From: Musa acuminata AAA Group
Lineage: Eukaryota; Streptophyta; Magnoliopsida; Zingiberales; Musaceae
Assembly (NCBI RefSeq): GCF_036884655.1
Contig: NC_088331.1
Coordinates: forward strand, 19,988,001 to 20,052,000
Length of the DNA: 64,000 bases
Reading direction: 5' to 3'
Position numbers and translations under genes: made by a program
Part shown: positions 43,353-55,324 of the stretch, piece after piece
Numbering within the stretch: the stretch's first letter is position 1
How the letters are laid out: every line of letters begins with the position of its first letter
Notes under the pieces: generated by a model
What the model was told of the DNA's origin: nothing
What the model saw: only the letters and a program-made list of their open reading frames with translations
Database searches by the model: none

Positions 43353-43870
43353 CCCCACCCATTCAGCACTGAAAAGTAAGAACTTACCCGAAATCTTGAT
43401 CTTTTCAGTGGTTCTTAGAGCTCAAAACTGCTAGTTTTCCTCCTCCTTCTGTTCTTCAAGTTTGAGTTGTAAAGAGAGGAGAGAAAACATCTGAAAGGGT
43501 TGTCTCCTAAGCCCGTCAAAAGGAGTGAATCTGTAAGAGGGTAGTTGGCCTTCGCCTATTGAAGGAAGGCCCCTAGTTGACGTCGGCAACCTCGTCGGTG
43601 GAGGAAGCCAAAAGTGGAGTAGGTCAAGGCTGACCGAACCACTCTAAATTTCTGGTTTGCGTTTATTTTTTAGCACTCTATCATTACTGCAAACCTCCTT
43701 CATTACTACTGCTCTCTGCGCTTTCACGAACAAGTTCTAAGTGCTGGTCTTCCGAATCAACATTCAGACGTAAATCGGCTTTCCTCGCACAATCATCAGA
43801 TCTCAGTTCATGTTTACATCTTGATTTCAACTGCATACTGCCTTCTGCGAGTATACAAACGAGTTTCAAA

Positions 43871-44158
43871 GTTTAGACGTAAATCTGCGTCTAGACGTAA
43901 AACTGCGTTTGGACGTAAATCTGCGTTTAAACGTAAATCTGCGTTTAGACGTAAAACTGCGTTTAGACGTAAATCTGCGTTTAGACGTAAAACTGCGTTT
44001 AGACATAAATCTGAGTTTAGACGTAAATCTGAGTTTAGACGTAAATCTGCATTTAGACGTAAAACTGCGTTTAGACGTAAATCTGCACTTAGACGCAAAA
44101 CTGCGCTTAGACGCAAACTGCGCTTAGACGCAATCTGCGCTTAGACGCAAACTGCGCT
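43871..44158. repeat. 18-bp minisatellite in F 5' LTR leader, 16 copies
   Basis: The unit GTTTAGACGTAAATCTGC alternates with GTTTAGACGTAAAACTGC, giving a partial 36-bp period. The 3' LTR copy (49282-49569) has the same length. Confidence 0.92.
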
Positions 44159-44294
44159 TTCATACAAACTGAGAATTAGCTTTTGCATCATAATAGTTTT
44201 TATTGAACAAACGCAGCTTTTGGTTTTTAATCGCTGTAAGATTTCCGCTGCACTAATTCACCCCCCCCCTCTTAGTGCTCTCGATCCTAACAAT

Positions 44295-44306
44295 TGGTAT
44301 CAGAGC
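44295..44306 (+). other. Primer binding site of F
   Basis: TGGTATCAGAGC two bases after the LTR. Confidence 0.92.
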
Positions 44307-44342
44307 AGGGTATTTCTCATTTCGGATTTACACCCGAGAGAA

Positions 44343-45317
44343 ATGGCTCTTCAAGAAGGCTTTTCGGTCTTTCGTCCACCGTTATTTAACGGATTGGACT
44401 ATACTTATTGGAAAACTCGAATGAGAGTTTTCTTGATTTTTCTAAATCTGGATTTATGGAATATCATTGAAAACAGCTTTCAACTTCCCTCTAAACCGAC
44501 GAACGAATGGTCGGATTTGGAGAAGAAGTATTTCTCTTTAAACGCAAAGGCTATGAATGCCTTATTTTGCGCTTTGGACAAAAATGAGTTCAATCGGATT
44601 TCTACGTGCGAAACAGCTTTTGACATTTGGCGAACACTTGAAATCACGCACGAGGGAACTAGTAGTATCAAAGACTCGAAAGTTAACTTTTTATTGCATG
44701 ATTTCGAGCTTTTTCGAATGCAACCAAGCGAGACTATAGGCGACATGTACACCCGTTTCACGGATGTCGTCAATAGTTTAAGAGCTCTTGGAAAATGTTT
44801 TTCGGACTTTGAACTCGTAAACAAGATTTTGCGTTCTCTTTCTAAGAAGTGGGATTCAAAAGTAACTGCAATACAAGAAGCTAAAAACCTAAACAACTTA
44901 CCACTTGAAGAACTAATTGGTTCATTGATGACATATGAAATGGTGTACAATGCACATGATGAACATGTTGAACTCTGGACAAATGAATGCCACTTGAGCG
45001 ATGACTCAAGTGATGAGGACAATGATGAACAAAACAACCTTCCAAAGAACAGGAAGGATTTGGGACATAGAACATTTGAAGACCACTCGAGCATAAGCTC
45101 AAGTGATGGTGAACTTAAACTACAAATGAAACGAAAATTAAAAAGCAAAAAGAATCAAACTACTTGCTTTAAACGCAAGAAGAAGAACAAAAATTGGGAT
45201 GAATCGAGCTCCTCCGAAGAAGAGAAAGTCAACAAAAGTAAGGCGGCAAACTACGCCTTAACAGCCTACAATGATGAGGTAATCGAAATCCCCCTAATTT
45301 ACTTCGAAATTACATGA
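44343..45317 (+). CDS. gag: Gag of element F (324 aa, no zinc knuckle)
   Basis: Intact Gag. I chose the ATG at 44343 (MALQEGFSVFRPPLFNG) because D and element 1 start there; the frame is open further upstream into the LTR end but that has no support. It has the copia gag domain (YWKTRMRVFL, DMYTRFTDVVNSL). A Ser/Asp-rich segment (DDSSDEDNDEQ) follows, then a basic stretch ending TTCFKRKKKNKNWDESSS where J and E have the full knuckle, and a short tail to 45317. It lacks the coiled coil and second knuckle of the larger Gag. It is the only ORF of the element, which implies that RT, integrase and protease come in trans. Confidence 0.93.
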   Translation: MALQEGFSVFRPPLFNGLDYTYWKTRMRVFLIFLNLDLWNIIENSFQLPSKPTNEWSDLEKKYFSLNAKAMNALFCALDKNEFNRISTCETAFDIWRTLEITHEGTSSIKDSKVNFLLHDFELFRMQPSETIGDMYTRFTDVVNSLRALGKCFSDFELVNKILRSLSKKWDSKVTAIQEAKNLNNLPLEELIGSLMTYEMVYNAHDEHVELWTNECHLSDDSSDEDNDEQNNLPKNRKDLGHRTFEDHSSISSSDGELKLQMKRKLKSKKNQTTCFKRKKKNKNWDESSSSEEEKVNKSKAANYALTAYNDEVIEIPLIYFEIT

Positions 45318-47433
45318 TGCTTTTCATGATGCATTTTTCTTTTTCTTTAAATTTTCTTGAAAATTATATTTTTAATAATTTAATAATGAAAATGCAAAAA
45401 TATGATCATGCTTGTAATCTTGAAAATGATAATGAAAATTGCATGTCTTATGTTAATGCAAGATAGAAATCTAATGATTTTACACCTAGTGAGATTAATC
45501 TTATTTATGTGCTTGAGAAGCAAGAATGTATATTTTGATGATTTTCATATTGCTTTTCAATGACGATACATGGCTTTTGTCTAGAAGGCTTGATATTTTT
45601 CATTGTCTTTGTTTATTAAATATAATGTATGGTTTTGACATAAAAATAAAGATTTGAGCATGCTATTATAAAGTCAATCATAAATTAAAACTAAAGAAGT
45701 TTTAGGCATTTATAAGAATCATTCAAAATTATGTTCAATGAAACCTTGCTTAATGTTGCAATGAAAATATTAAAGTTATACTTGATGATTTCAGATTTGA
45801 CAAATGCTACACTTTAAATATGAATCATTCTTCAATCAGATTAAATGCTTCAATCATTTTCTATCTCTAAGAGTTCTCGATTTTGGTGAAATACAAGTGA
45901 TAAATTCATTTATGATATCTTGTAAATCACTTGAATTATGAATGAGTTTTTCTTTTTTATGATGTGTTAAAAGAATCACTTAAAAAGAAAATGTTTTTCC
46001 CATTTTATCGAGATTAATGATTTCATGATATTATGTGAATCTCGAAACTGATTTTGATGAAATAGTAATAACGTTATTCATGTTATGAATCTTAAAAATG
46101 ATAATATGCTTCATGTGATAATATGAATACATGAAACACTTATGATATTCTGTGTATTCATAAAATATTTATCTCATCATCCAATAACTCTTCTTGATAT
46201 TCCTTATGAGATGAAATGAAATAATGCATGAAATACAAATGAGGAGTTAATGATCATGCATAATAGGATGTAATGAATTCTAGATACCATCGTTTGAATA
46301 TCTATGATCATGCTGCCAAAATGATATATCATGAATGCTTGAATATCATGTTTGATATGCTCATGATGAAGATTGATTTTTCAGTATCATGCATAAATTT
46401 TTTGAAATGTAATGTTAATGAATTTGTGCATTGAAACTATAATGATGCACAAATAAGAATGATTACTTACCTTTGTCATGATTTAGAAATTGATGTAAAG
46501 GGTTTTTCCCTTGTTGACAATGACAAAGGGGGAGATAGCTAGTTTGCACAAGTCAAGAAGATGCAAAAACTTGATTGCTAGCTTGCCTATCGTAAGTAGC
46601 AAAGATTGCTAACTTGCTTATTTCAAGAAGCAAAAGTTGTCTTCTTGAACATCACCATCTTGAATATCTCAAGAAGCAAGACTTGCAACTTGCACATTAC
46701 AATAGGAAGCAATAATCATGAGCCTACGCAAGAAAGTTATCTTGCATTTGCTTTCGAAGTTTTTTGCTAGCTTGTATATTGTGAAACTTGTACATCGTAA
46801 AAATTGCTAGCTTGTTGGTCTAAAGAGAAGCAAAAAGTTGCTATCTCAAAAGAAGCAAATATGCTATCTTGCCTATCTCAAGAGGCAAAAATGCTAACTT
46901 GCGCATCTAGCAAAGTGAGCAAAATTTTCAAGAAGCAAGAGTTGCCTTCTTGAACATCTCTAATTTGCTAGCTTGCATGATATAGAACTTGCTATCTTGA
47001 ACATTACCAAAAGTGCTATCTTATATGTTATAAAACTTGAATATCTAAAACTTGATAGCATGAATGTCCTAAGCATGATATAACACTTGCTAAATCTTCT
47101 AGCTCCAAGATTGCATGATGATAAAACTTGATACTATGTTTTTCATGCAATGAGTTGAATCAATATCACAAACACTTGATTGTGATACTTCTCCTTTTTG
47201 TTGATGACAAAGGGGGAGAAGTATGTTGATGAAAGTATATTGATGACATGACATGTGATGCATAAAGTTTATGCATATGTTCATGTTGACGTGTTGCAAG
47301 TATTCATGATGAATATTGCAATGACTTGAATTCAGTTTGAATTCAAGGTTCTATCAATATGGCATATTGATAGGGGGAGTTTGTTTAAACTCCGGGAGTT
47401 AAGTTTAACTCCGTCATCAAGTGGTTGTCATCA
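45318..47433 (+). other. Element F noncoding region
   Basis: About 2.1 kb of AT-rich sequence with no gene. It has polypurine-like motifs at 46521-46535, 47204-47219 and about 47371. It has repeated TTGCTAGCTTGC words. The inverted repeat TTCAAGAAG...CTTCTTGAA at 46927-46954 is also found in D. Confidence 0.85.
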
Positions 47434-47449
47434 TCAAAAAGGGGGAGAT
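47434..47449 (+). other. Polypurine tract of F
   Basis: TCAAAAAGGGGGAGAT against the 3' LTR. Confidence 0.92.
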
Positions 47450-48755
47450 TGTTGAATCTCGTATTTTGATGATGAAACTACTTGATATATGTTTATGATT
47501 TAATCTGCGTTTTGAGTGACGCAGGATGCTTCGATCAGGATGAGACAATTAAAGCAGGAAAATCATGTTGTGCCGAAGGAACATGTCAGAAGATTGGACG
47601 TCGGGCCGGTGGATCGGTCGACATATCGACAGAAGGCTTCGGGCCGTGGACTCGGGCATCGGGCCAAGAAGAGCGGGTATTGTGCCAAGGATATCGGAGT
47701 TGCGGAGTCGACTGGCCGATTGGGCAATAGGCTGCAGAAGAGGACGATGCGCCGAAGAATCGGACGAAGCGTCGAGGGACCAATGACATGTCGGACAACT
47801 TGGTTAATTGCTTAGGATTAATTGTCTCGATCGAAGTTTTGTTTTGTTGTGCAGGATTAACTACGATGAAAGTTAGACAAGCAGCAGGAGTTGCGCCGGA
47901 GTCAAGTTCATGATCACGTTGGGAGTTCGAGAGTTCGACGGAAGTTCGGACGGTCGTCGGAGGTTCTGCGAGAACAGATCCGAGAAGTCCAGAAGCTTGC
48001 CAAGCGAAGCTCGTCGGAACTTGCCAAGTGGATCTTTGCAAAGTCCAGGAGTTTGCCGGAAGTCCGCAGGAGCATCACCGAGGGTTCATCGGATGATCGA
48101 CGGAAGTTCGTCGGAAACTCGCCGGAAGAAGCGATTGATGTACCGAAGCAAAGCTGCAGAAATTGTCTTAGATTTAATCGTAGTTAGCACGGTGATTAAG
48201 TTAGAAATGGGAGGTGATCCCATTAGCTTAATCCTGGGGCAATTGGGCCCCTGAAGAACTCAAGTTGGGTCGAATGGTTCAACCCATTCGAACCCAAGTA
48301 GCTGTGGGAGGTGCAACCGCCCAGGCAGGGAGGTAGCACCGCCCAGGCTAAGTCTCCCAGCGAGACTGGGCGGTGCAACCGCTCCAGCCAGGCGGTGCAA
48401 CCGCCTAGGGCTCAGTCTCCAAGCGAGACTGGGCGGTGCAACCTCCTCTGTCAAGAGGTAGCACCGCCAGAGCTCAAGTTCCGAGCTCTGCCAAGAGGTG
48501 CAACCACCGAGCTCGGTCTTCGAGCTCTGGCAGAGAGGTGCAACCTCTTTGGACAGGTGATGCATCGCCTGAGCTCGGTCTTCGAGCTCTGGCAGAAAGG
48601 TGCAACCACCCCTGACAGAGAGGTGCATCCGCCTGAGCTCAGTCTTCGAGCTCTGCCAGGCGGTGCAACCTCTCCAGTCAAGAGGTGCAACCGCCTGATC
48701 CCGGAATTCCGGGATTTGATGGTTTTGAGCTCGAATTTTGAATTGGGTTGGGGCC

Positions 48756-48763
48756 TATAAATA
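48756..48763 (+). promoter_or_regulatory. LTR TATA box (F, 3' LTR)
   Basis: TATAAATA, identical context. It could drive readout into flanking DNA. Confidence 0.78.
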
Positions 48764-49281
48764 CCCCACCCATTCAGCACTGAAAAGTAAGAACTTACCC
48801 GAAATCTTGATCTTTTCAGTGGTTCTTAGAGCTCAAAACTACTAGTTTTCCTCCTCCTTCTGTTCTTCAAGTTTGAGTTGTAAAGAGAGGAGAGAAAACA
48901 TCTGAAAGGGTTGTCTCCTAAGCCCGTCAAAAGGAGTGAATCTGTAAGAGGGTAGTTGGCCTTCGCCTATTGAAGGAAGGCCCCTAGTTGACGTCGGCAA
49001 CCTCGTCGGTGGAGGAAGCCAAAAGTGGAGTAGGTCAAGGCTGACCGAACCACTCTAAATTTCTGGTTTACGTTTATTTTTGAGCACTCTATCATTACTG
49101 CAAACCTCCTTCATTACTACTGCTCTCTGCGCTTTCACGAACAAGTTCTAAGTGCTGTTCTTCCGAATCAACATTCAGACGTAAATCGGCTTTCCTCGCA
49201 CAATCATCAGATCTCAGTTCATGTTTACATCTTGATTTCAACTGCATATTTCCTTCTGCGAGTATACAAACGAGTTTCAAA

Positions 49282-49569
49282 GTTTAGACGTAAATCTGCG
49301 TCTAGACGTAAAACTGCGTTTGGACGTAAATCTGCGTTTAAACGTAAATCTACGTTTAGACGTAAAACTGCGTTTAGACGTAAATCTGCGTTTAGACGTA
49401 AAACTGCGTTTAGACGTAAATCTGAGTTTAGACGTAAATCTGAGTTTAGACGTAAATCTACGTTTAGACGTAAAACTGCGTTTAGACGTAAATCTGCACT
49501 TAGACGCAAAACTGCGCTTAGACCCAAACTGCGCTTAGACGCAATCTGCGCTTAGACGCAAACTGCGCT
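49282..49569. repeat. 18-bp minisatellite in F 3' LTR
   Basis: Same unit and total length (288 bp) as in the 5' LTR, with five or six single-base differences. Confidence 0.92.
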
Positions 49570-49704
49570 TTCATACAAACTGAGAATTAGCTTTTGCATC
49601 ATAATAGTTTTTATTGAACGAACGCAGCTTTTGGTTTTTAATCGCTGTAAGATTTCCGCTGCACTAATTCACCCCCCCCCCTCTTAGTGCTCTCGATCCT
49701 AACA

Positions 49705-49737
49705 AGGATCTCTCTTATGTTGTCGGGTTAAAGGCAT
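49705..49737 (-). pseudogene. gag: Gypsy A gag start (11 codons)
   Basis: The minus strand reads MPLTRQHKRDP from 49737, the start of the same Gag as in B (MPLTQQQKRDL). Element F cuts it at codon 11. The gag continues at 42033. Confidence 0.85.
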
Positions 49738-50995
49738 GTATAGGTTGAGAGAAGTGCTGGTCAAAAGGGTTGATGGATTGGTGGATGTAGGCTGCGGTTT
49801 AGGCTTAGTTTATGGCTGTTTTGGGTGCAGTTTGAGGGTGTGGTTTGGTAGAGTTTTAGGCCTGTGGATAAAAGTTTTGAATCTATGGTAGATGGCTGAA
49901 AAGGTTTGATAGAAATCTGTAGAAGTTGCTGCAAATATATGCTGTCTTGTAAGAGCAGAATTGTTGTCGAAGAAACAACGATTTCTCGATGAAATTTCCA
50001 CCAAAAACTTGAGGGATTTGAGGAGAGAATTGACAGCAATATCTCAGTTTATATGACAGCAAGGATGTCCAATTTAATCAAGTAAATTTTGGCAGTAACC
50101 GCAAGAAAATTGGTCCAAGTTGCGATAGCAGAATTCTCGTCGAAAAATTTCAACGGTTTACGACGAAAATTTGCAGAAACACAAAATTGTTTTTAGAGAT
50201 GAATTCCTTAATAGATCAATCTCAGATGGAAGCCAAGATGATCTATAAAGTGTATAAGAAATTTTATTAAAAAAAGATTACAAATAGATGGGTTAAGGCA
50301 ACAATATGCGGCTGAAATTTTCTGCAGCACAGATTTTCAAGTGTAGTAGATTGGACGTAAAATATCAGTGGTTTATATTAAGAATTTTTTGAAAAAAATA
50401 AAGGGAAATCTACTGTTAGGAAGTGTCAAAGCTGTCATAAAAATTTTGTAGAGATTTGGATAGAAAAAACATAGTATCAAGATCAAACAAACAGTTCTAT
50501 GCGGTTGAAATTTTACAGTTCAGATTTTCATGTATAGCAGATTAGACATAAAAGATCAATGGTTTATATTGAGAATTTTTTGACAAAACTAAAGGAAAAT
50601 CTGCTATTAGGAAGTGTCAAAGATGTTATAAAAATTTCCTAGAGATTTGGATAGAAAAAACATAGTAGTAAGATCAAACAATCTGTCCTATGCGGTTGAA
50701 ATTTTGTAATGTATCTTTCATCGTAGAGATGAAAACTTTGTGACGAAAAGTTTATGCAGCAATTTTGGAACAATTTTTTTTTTTTAGATTTTCAAATAAG
50801 GATAACTAAATTTCAGTAGCAGTAAGGTAGGAAACCAGAATCTATTGCAATTCACGGGGAGATCAAAAGATGATCTGCGGTGGTGGAGATGATGGCATAA
50901 TTTGGTGACGATCTTTTAAGAAATTGTGGGAATTGCTTTGGGTGGCTATGGAGGGTTAATGGATGGCTGTGGAAGGGCAGCGAGATACCAAGAAT
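49738..50995 (-). other. Gypsy A untranslated leader
   Basis: About 1.26 kb, homologous to B's leader. A segment containing AAAATCTGCTATTAGGAAGTGTC-like sequence (about 50330-50690) is duplicated in tandem, which explains the extra length. There is no gene. Confidence 0.78.
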
Positions 50996-51010
50996 GCTAC
51001 TCTGATACTA
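50996..51010 (-). other. Decayed primer binding site of gypsy A
   Basis: The minus strand reads TAGTATCAGAGTAGC, two changes from TGGTATCAGAGCAGC in B. Confidence 0.8.
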
Positions 51011-51012
51011 GG

Positions 51013-51406
51013 TGTTAGAACCCTTGTAGATTCTAAACTTGGTGTTGATCTATTTAGGGGATCAGCCTCCTTGGAACTCTAAAGGGGTTCCTCCCTCCAA
51101 GTTGTTGCTCAAAGACTACAGAAAAGATTCATCTATTACGTATGAAAAGAAGAAAAATATTTGGCTATTTATAGAGCTTCTAAACCCTAACTCCTAATAG
51201 GACTCCTACTCAAGACTCCTACTTCTAACCAACTCCTAATAGGACTCCTACTCAAGACTCCTATTCCTTTACAACTCCTAATTCTTCTCTAAGAAACAAC
51301 CTCCTAACCCTAGCCGGCCTCTTCACCTCTTTAATAGGGGTTAGCTTTGGTAGGTTTTGCATGAATGTCTCTCTCAATTAGGACTCTCCTAGCTAGAGTC
51401 CTAACA
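51013..51406 (-). repeat. 5' LTR of gypsy A (394 bp)
   Basis: TGTTAGAACCC...GTCCTAACA, the same length as the 3' LTR with about 26 differences. The TATA box is at 51166-51173. Confidence 0.92.
51166..51173 (-). promoter_or_regulatory. LTR TATA box (gypsy A, 5' LTR)
   Basis: The minus strand reads TATAAATA. Confidence 0.68.
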
Positions 51407-51411
51407 CAACA

Positions 51412-52269
51412 TTAAAGCGATAGATTCCATCAACTTCTCCACCTTTGTCATCACAATTTTGCATGAAGAATAGGAAAGAAGGTAAGGAGAGAATCCATTA
51501 GGAACTAAATTTTTGAAATGATTTGAATCAAGTCAAAAATAATAAATAAGTTTTCGTTAAAACATGCTTTCACTTTGACAAAGAGAAGGGATTAATGAAA
51601 AGGATCGAGATATCCATATGAAATCAAATCCCCATTCTTGCAAATAATTATCACACATGAAAATTCATCTTTCAAGGATTAAGATATCCATTAGAATTCA
51701 TAAAATTCATCTTTCATGAGAAGAATAAGGAAAAATTCATGGGAGAGAAGTATCACGTGAAGGAGAAATTCATGAATAAAACTTCATAGTAAGAAGAGCA
51801 TTACATCAAATCCATTCCTCATTAAAAATTCATAAGAGTGAAATCCATGAGAGATGCATTTGTCAATGACTTCTATGTATCAAACATCAAGATATTTAAA
51901 TGCACAATCACTTTATGCATGATAAAATATTTTGGCATAGCCTTTCATCACTTTTTACATGAAATATCATTATTATTGCATTGTAGTATTTAAAAGTTCA
52001 CAATATTAAGAATTCGATAATGCATCATTTGTATGATAAAGAGATCACAACATTATAAAATTTTCAGCACAGAGTTTTGACAATAAAGTAAGAATTATAA
52101 CATCTAAGTAAGCATCTTATTCGTATCATAAGAGGAGAAGATTTGTACTCAAACATCATATAAAACTTATACGAGAAAATGCATATGGCTCATTGCACAT
52201 ACTATAAGATCATAATTTAAGTGAGTGATCCAAGGAATCAAGAAAGTCTAAAAATGAAATTTAACGAAT
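51412..52269 (-). other. Copia C 3' noncoding region, inner part
   Basis: AT-rich with no gene. It is the continuation of 5784-6299 beyond the gypsy A insertion. It includes a weak polypurine-like CTCCACCTTTGTCATC at about 51436. Confidence 0.78.
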
Positions 52270-55200
52270 TCATGCATTCAGACAAATTAGCATTCCTAAT
52301 TCTCTTCTAATAAAATCAAATTGTTCTTCACTTAAAGGCTTTGTAAAAATATCGGCTAATTGATGTTTTGTATCAATAAAATCTAAGATCACATCATGAT
52401 TATTAACATGATCTTGTATAAAGTGATGCGTAATATTAATATGTTTAGTTCTTGAGTGTTGAATGATATTTTTTGTTAAACATATTGCACTTGTGTTATC
52501 ATATTTTATGGAAATATTTTTAAGATGAATCTTATAATCCTCTAAAGTGTTTTTCATCCACACAACTTGTACACAACATGCACTAGTTGCAATGTACTCA
52601 GCTTCGTTTGTAGATAGTACAACCGAGTTTTGTTTCTTGGAAGACCAAGAAACAAGTGCGTGTCCCAAAAATTGACATGTTTCATATGTGTTTTTTCTAT
52701 CTAATCTACATCTAGCAAAATCCTCATCAGTATAAGTAATTAGTTCAAAGTTCTCGAATTTTGGATACCATAATCCTAGATTAGTGGTACCTTTAAGATA
52801 TCTAAGAATTCTCTTAATTGCTTTAAGATGAGATATCTTAGGATTAGATTGAAACCTAGCACAAACTCCTACACTAAACATGATATCCAGTCTAGTTGCG
52901 GTGAGGTATAGTAAACTTTCTATCATACCCCTATAAGCTTTTTTATCAAAGTTTTCTCCACTTTCATCAATGTCTAACTTAGTGGAGGTACTCATGAGAG
53001 TATTGATAGCCTTTGAGCTATCCATATTAAACCTTTTTAGCAAATCTAAAGAATATTTTGTTTGACTAAGAAAAATACTATTACTTTGTTGTTTGATTTG
53101 TAAGCCTAAAAAGAAGATTAGTTCCCCGTTATGCTTATTTCAAACTCTAGACTCATGCTTTTGGTAAATGATTTACATAAGGATTCATTTGTAGAGCCAA
53201 AAATAATGTCATCAACATAAATTTGAACAATAAGAAAATTATTTTCTAAATTTTTGATAAACAATGTAGTATCGACCTTACCTTTAGAAAAATTATTTAC
53301 AATAAGAAAAGAGCTAAGTCTCTCGTACCAAGCCCTTGGGGCTTGTTTTAAACCATAGAAAGCTTTAGTCAATTTAAACATATGATTAGAGATATTAACA
53401 TTCTTAAATCTAGGAGGTTGTTCAGCATAAACATCTTCATAAATAAAGCCATTAAGAAAAACACTTTTAACATCCATTTGAAATAACTTAAAATTATTAC
53501 TACTAGTATAGGCAAGGAGCATCCTTATGGCTTCTAATCGAGCCACAAGAGTGAAGGTCTCTTCATAATCAATACATTTTTCTTGGTTGAAACATTTGGC
53601 CACTAATCTAGTCTTGTTTCTAACCATGATACCAAGTTCATCTTACTTGTTTCTAAAGACCCATTTAGTACCAATAACTAAATGGTCATTTGGCCTCCGA
53701 ACAAGCTTCCACACCTCATTTCTCTCAAATTGATTTAACTCATCTTGCATTGCGATGACCCATGAATCATCTTTCAAGGTTTTGTCAATGCATTTAGGTT
53801 CAATTTGGGAGAGAAAAGTGACGTTTGCACAAAAATTCTTAAGAGAGGAATGAGTTTGAATCCCTTTAGATGTGTCTCTTATGATTAGCTCCTTGGGATA
53901 AACATCTACATACTTTCATTTCTTAGGTAAGGATATTTCAGAAGAAGATGCATCCAAGTTACTAGGTGGAGAAGGGGATTCATTTAAATTCAAAGTATCA
54001 AAATTAAGATCATCATCAAAATCATTTTTCTTGACTTCGGAAACTTTATTAAAAATCACATAAATTGATTCTTCTATAACCAAAGTTCTTTTGTTAAAAA
54101 TATGAAAAGCTTTAGAAATAGAATAATAACAAAGAAAATTTTCTTCATCGGATTTTGCATCAAACTTTCCTAAGGTATCTTTTTCATTCAATATAAAGCA
54201 TTTACATCCAAAAACTTTAAAATATGAAACATTGAGTTTTTTGTTGTTCCATAACTCATAAGGAGTTTTGGAAAGTAGTTGTCTTACTAGAACCCTATTC
54301 ATGACATAGTATGTCATATTTACAGCTTCGGCCTAAAAATATTTAGGTAGCCTATGTTCATTTAACATGGTTCTAGTCATTTCTTATAGGTTTCTATTCT
54401 TTCTTTCTACTACTTCATTTTGTTGAGGATTTCTTGGAGTAGAGAAGTTGTGGTTGTATCCATTAGATTCATAAAATTCTTGGAAATCACAGTTTTGAAA
54501 TTCACCACCGTGATCACTTCGTATTGATGAAATCATAAAACCCTTTTCATTTTGAACTAGTTTACAAAACATAGAGAAATATCTAAAGCAATCACTTTTG
54601 TGTGCCAAAAAGTAAGTCCATGTGTATCTACTAAAATCATCCATAATGACAAATGCATATTTTCTACCTCCTAGGCTTGATGTAGCAATTGGTCCGAACA
54701 AGTCCATATGGATCGATTGCAAAGGTCTAGAGGTGCTTATTTGGTTCTTAGGTTTGAAGCTACCTTTTATTCGTTTTCCTAGTTGACATGCATCACACAT
54801 ATTATCTTTGACAAACTTGATATGAGGAATTCCTCTTACAAGGTCTTTAGATGAAATTTGGGAGATTAGTTTCATGCTAGCATGACCTAATCTCCTATGC
54901 CAAATTCAAGCATCATCATTCAAAACTAAATAGCATATTTCATTACATAGATCATTAATGCCAAATTCAAGCATCATCATTCAAAACTAAATAGCATGTT
55001 CATAGATGTGTTTTTGTGTGGTTTTTCAATAATGCAAATATTGGATTCAAATTTAATAATGTATCCTTTATCACATAATTGACTAATACTTAAGAGATTA
55101 TACTTTAAGCCATCAACCAATAACACATTTTCAATAAAGAAGTTGGATTTATTACCTATGGTTCTTTTGCCAATGATTTTACTCATATTGTTATCTCCGA

Positions 55201-55324
55201 AGGTGACATATCCTTCATTTATGCTAGTGAGCTTAGAGAATTGAGATGGATCTCCAATCATATGCCTTGAGCACCCACTATCAAGGTGCCATCTCTTGCT
55301 CCTAGCTTGTGATGGTACATTTTT
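52270..55324 (-). pseudogene. pol: Copia C Pol, degenerate
   Basis: Sirevirus-type Pol on the minus strand broken into at least five open stretches. Recognisable in order: protease region near 55270, GDPSQFSKL; integrase zinc finger [22 protein letters not shown], then NPQQNEVVERKN; linker FDAKSDEENF; RT with QMDVKSVFLNG and YVDD at 53208-53219; RNase H (52270-53043) with YTDEDFARC for the usual YADADF, then LADIFTKPL. A 47-bp direct duplication (54899-54945 and 54959-55005) disrupts the region before the integrase zinc finger. It is clearly old and inactive. RNase H remains the longest open frame. Confidence 0.88.
54899..55005. repeat. Local direct duplication in copia C pol
   Basis: GCCAAATTCAAGCATCATCA and the following bases to 54945 recur at 54959-55005, 60 bp apart. 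No other copia copy here has it. Confidence 0.85.

Larger units (their letters stand above)
42039..44292 (+). repeat. 5' LTR of element F (2,254 bp)
   Basis: TGTTGAATCTCGTATTTTG...GATCCTAACA. In order: the U3 block absent from J (about 42070-42435), sequence shared with J from GCAGGATTAACTACGATG onward, GC-rich inverted repeats (42896-43285), palindrome (43287-43304), TATA (43345-43352), minisatellite (43871-44158), and a C run near the end. Confidence 0.95.
42039..49704 (+). mobile_element. Element F: complete, young gag-only Sirevirus
   Basis: 7,666 bp, with target duplication aggat (42034-42038, 49705-49709). LTRs are 42039-44292 (2,254 bp) and 47450-49704 (2,255 bp). It has a primer site, one gag ORF, 2.1 kb of noncoding sequence and a polypurine tract, and no pol. 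I count about 22 substitutions and one indel between the LTRs, about 1%. It splits gypsy A's gag after 11 codons. It matches the published notion of TR-GAG elements: terminal repeats plus gag only. Confidence 0.95.
47450..49704 (+). repeat. 3' LTR of element F (2,255 bp)
   Basis: Near-identical to 42039-44292. The TATA box is at 48756-48763 and the minisatellite at 49282-49569. Differences are mostly C/T and G/A changes plus one base in the C run. Confidence 0.95.
6300..51406 (-). mobile_element. Gypsy A: chromovirus with deleted catalytic cores
   Basis: The LTRs are both 394 bp (6300-6693, 51013-51406) and are flanked by caaca (6295-6299, 51407-51411). The internal sequence survives in four pieces: 49705-51012 (leader and first 11 gag codons), 40761-42038 (gag, protease), 29501-31118 (protease end, RT, RNase H) and 6694-6994 (integrase tail, chromodomain). 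They are separated by F, E and B. I count about 26 differences between the LTRs (about 6.6%). RT and integrase carry the same internal deletions as gypsy B. Confidence 0.92.
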
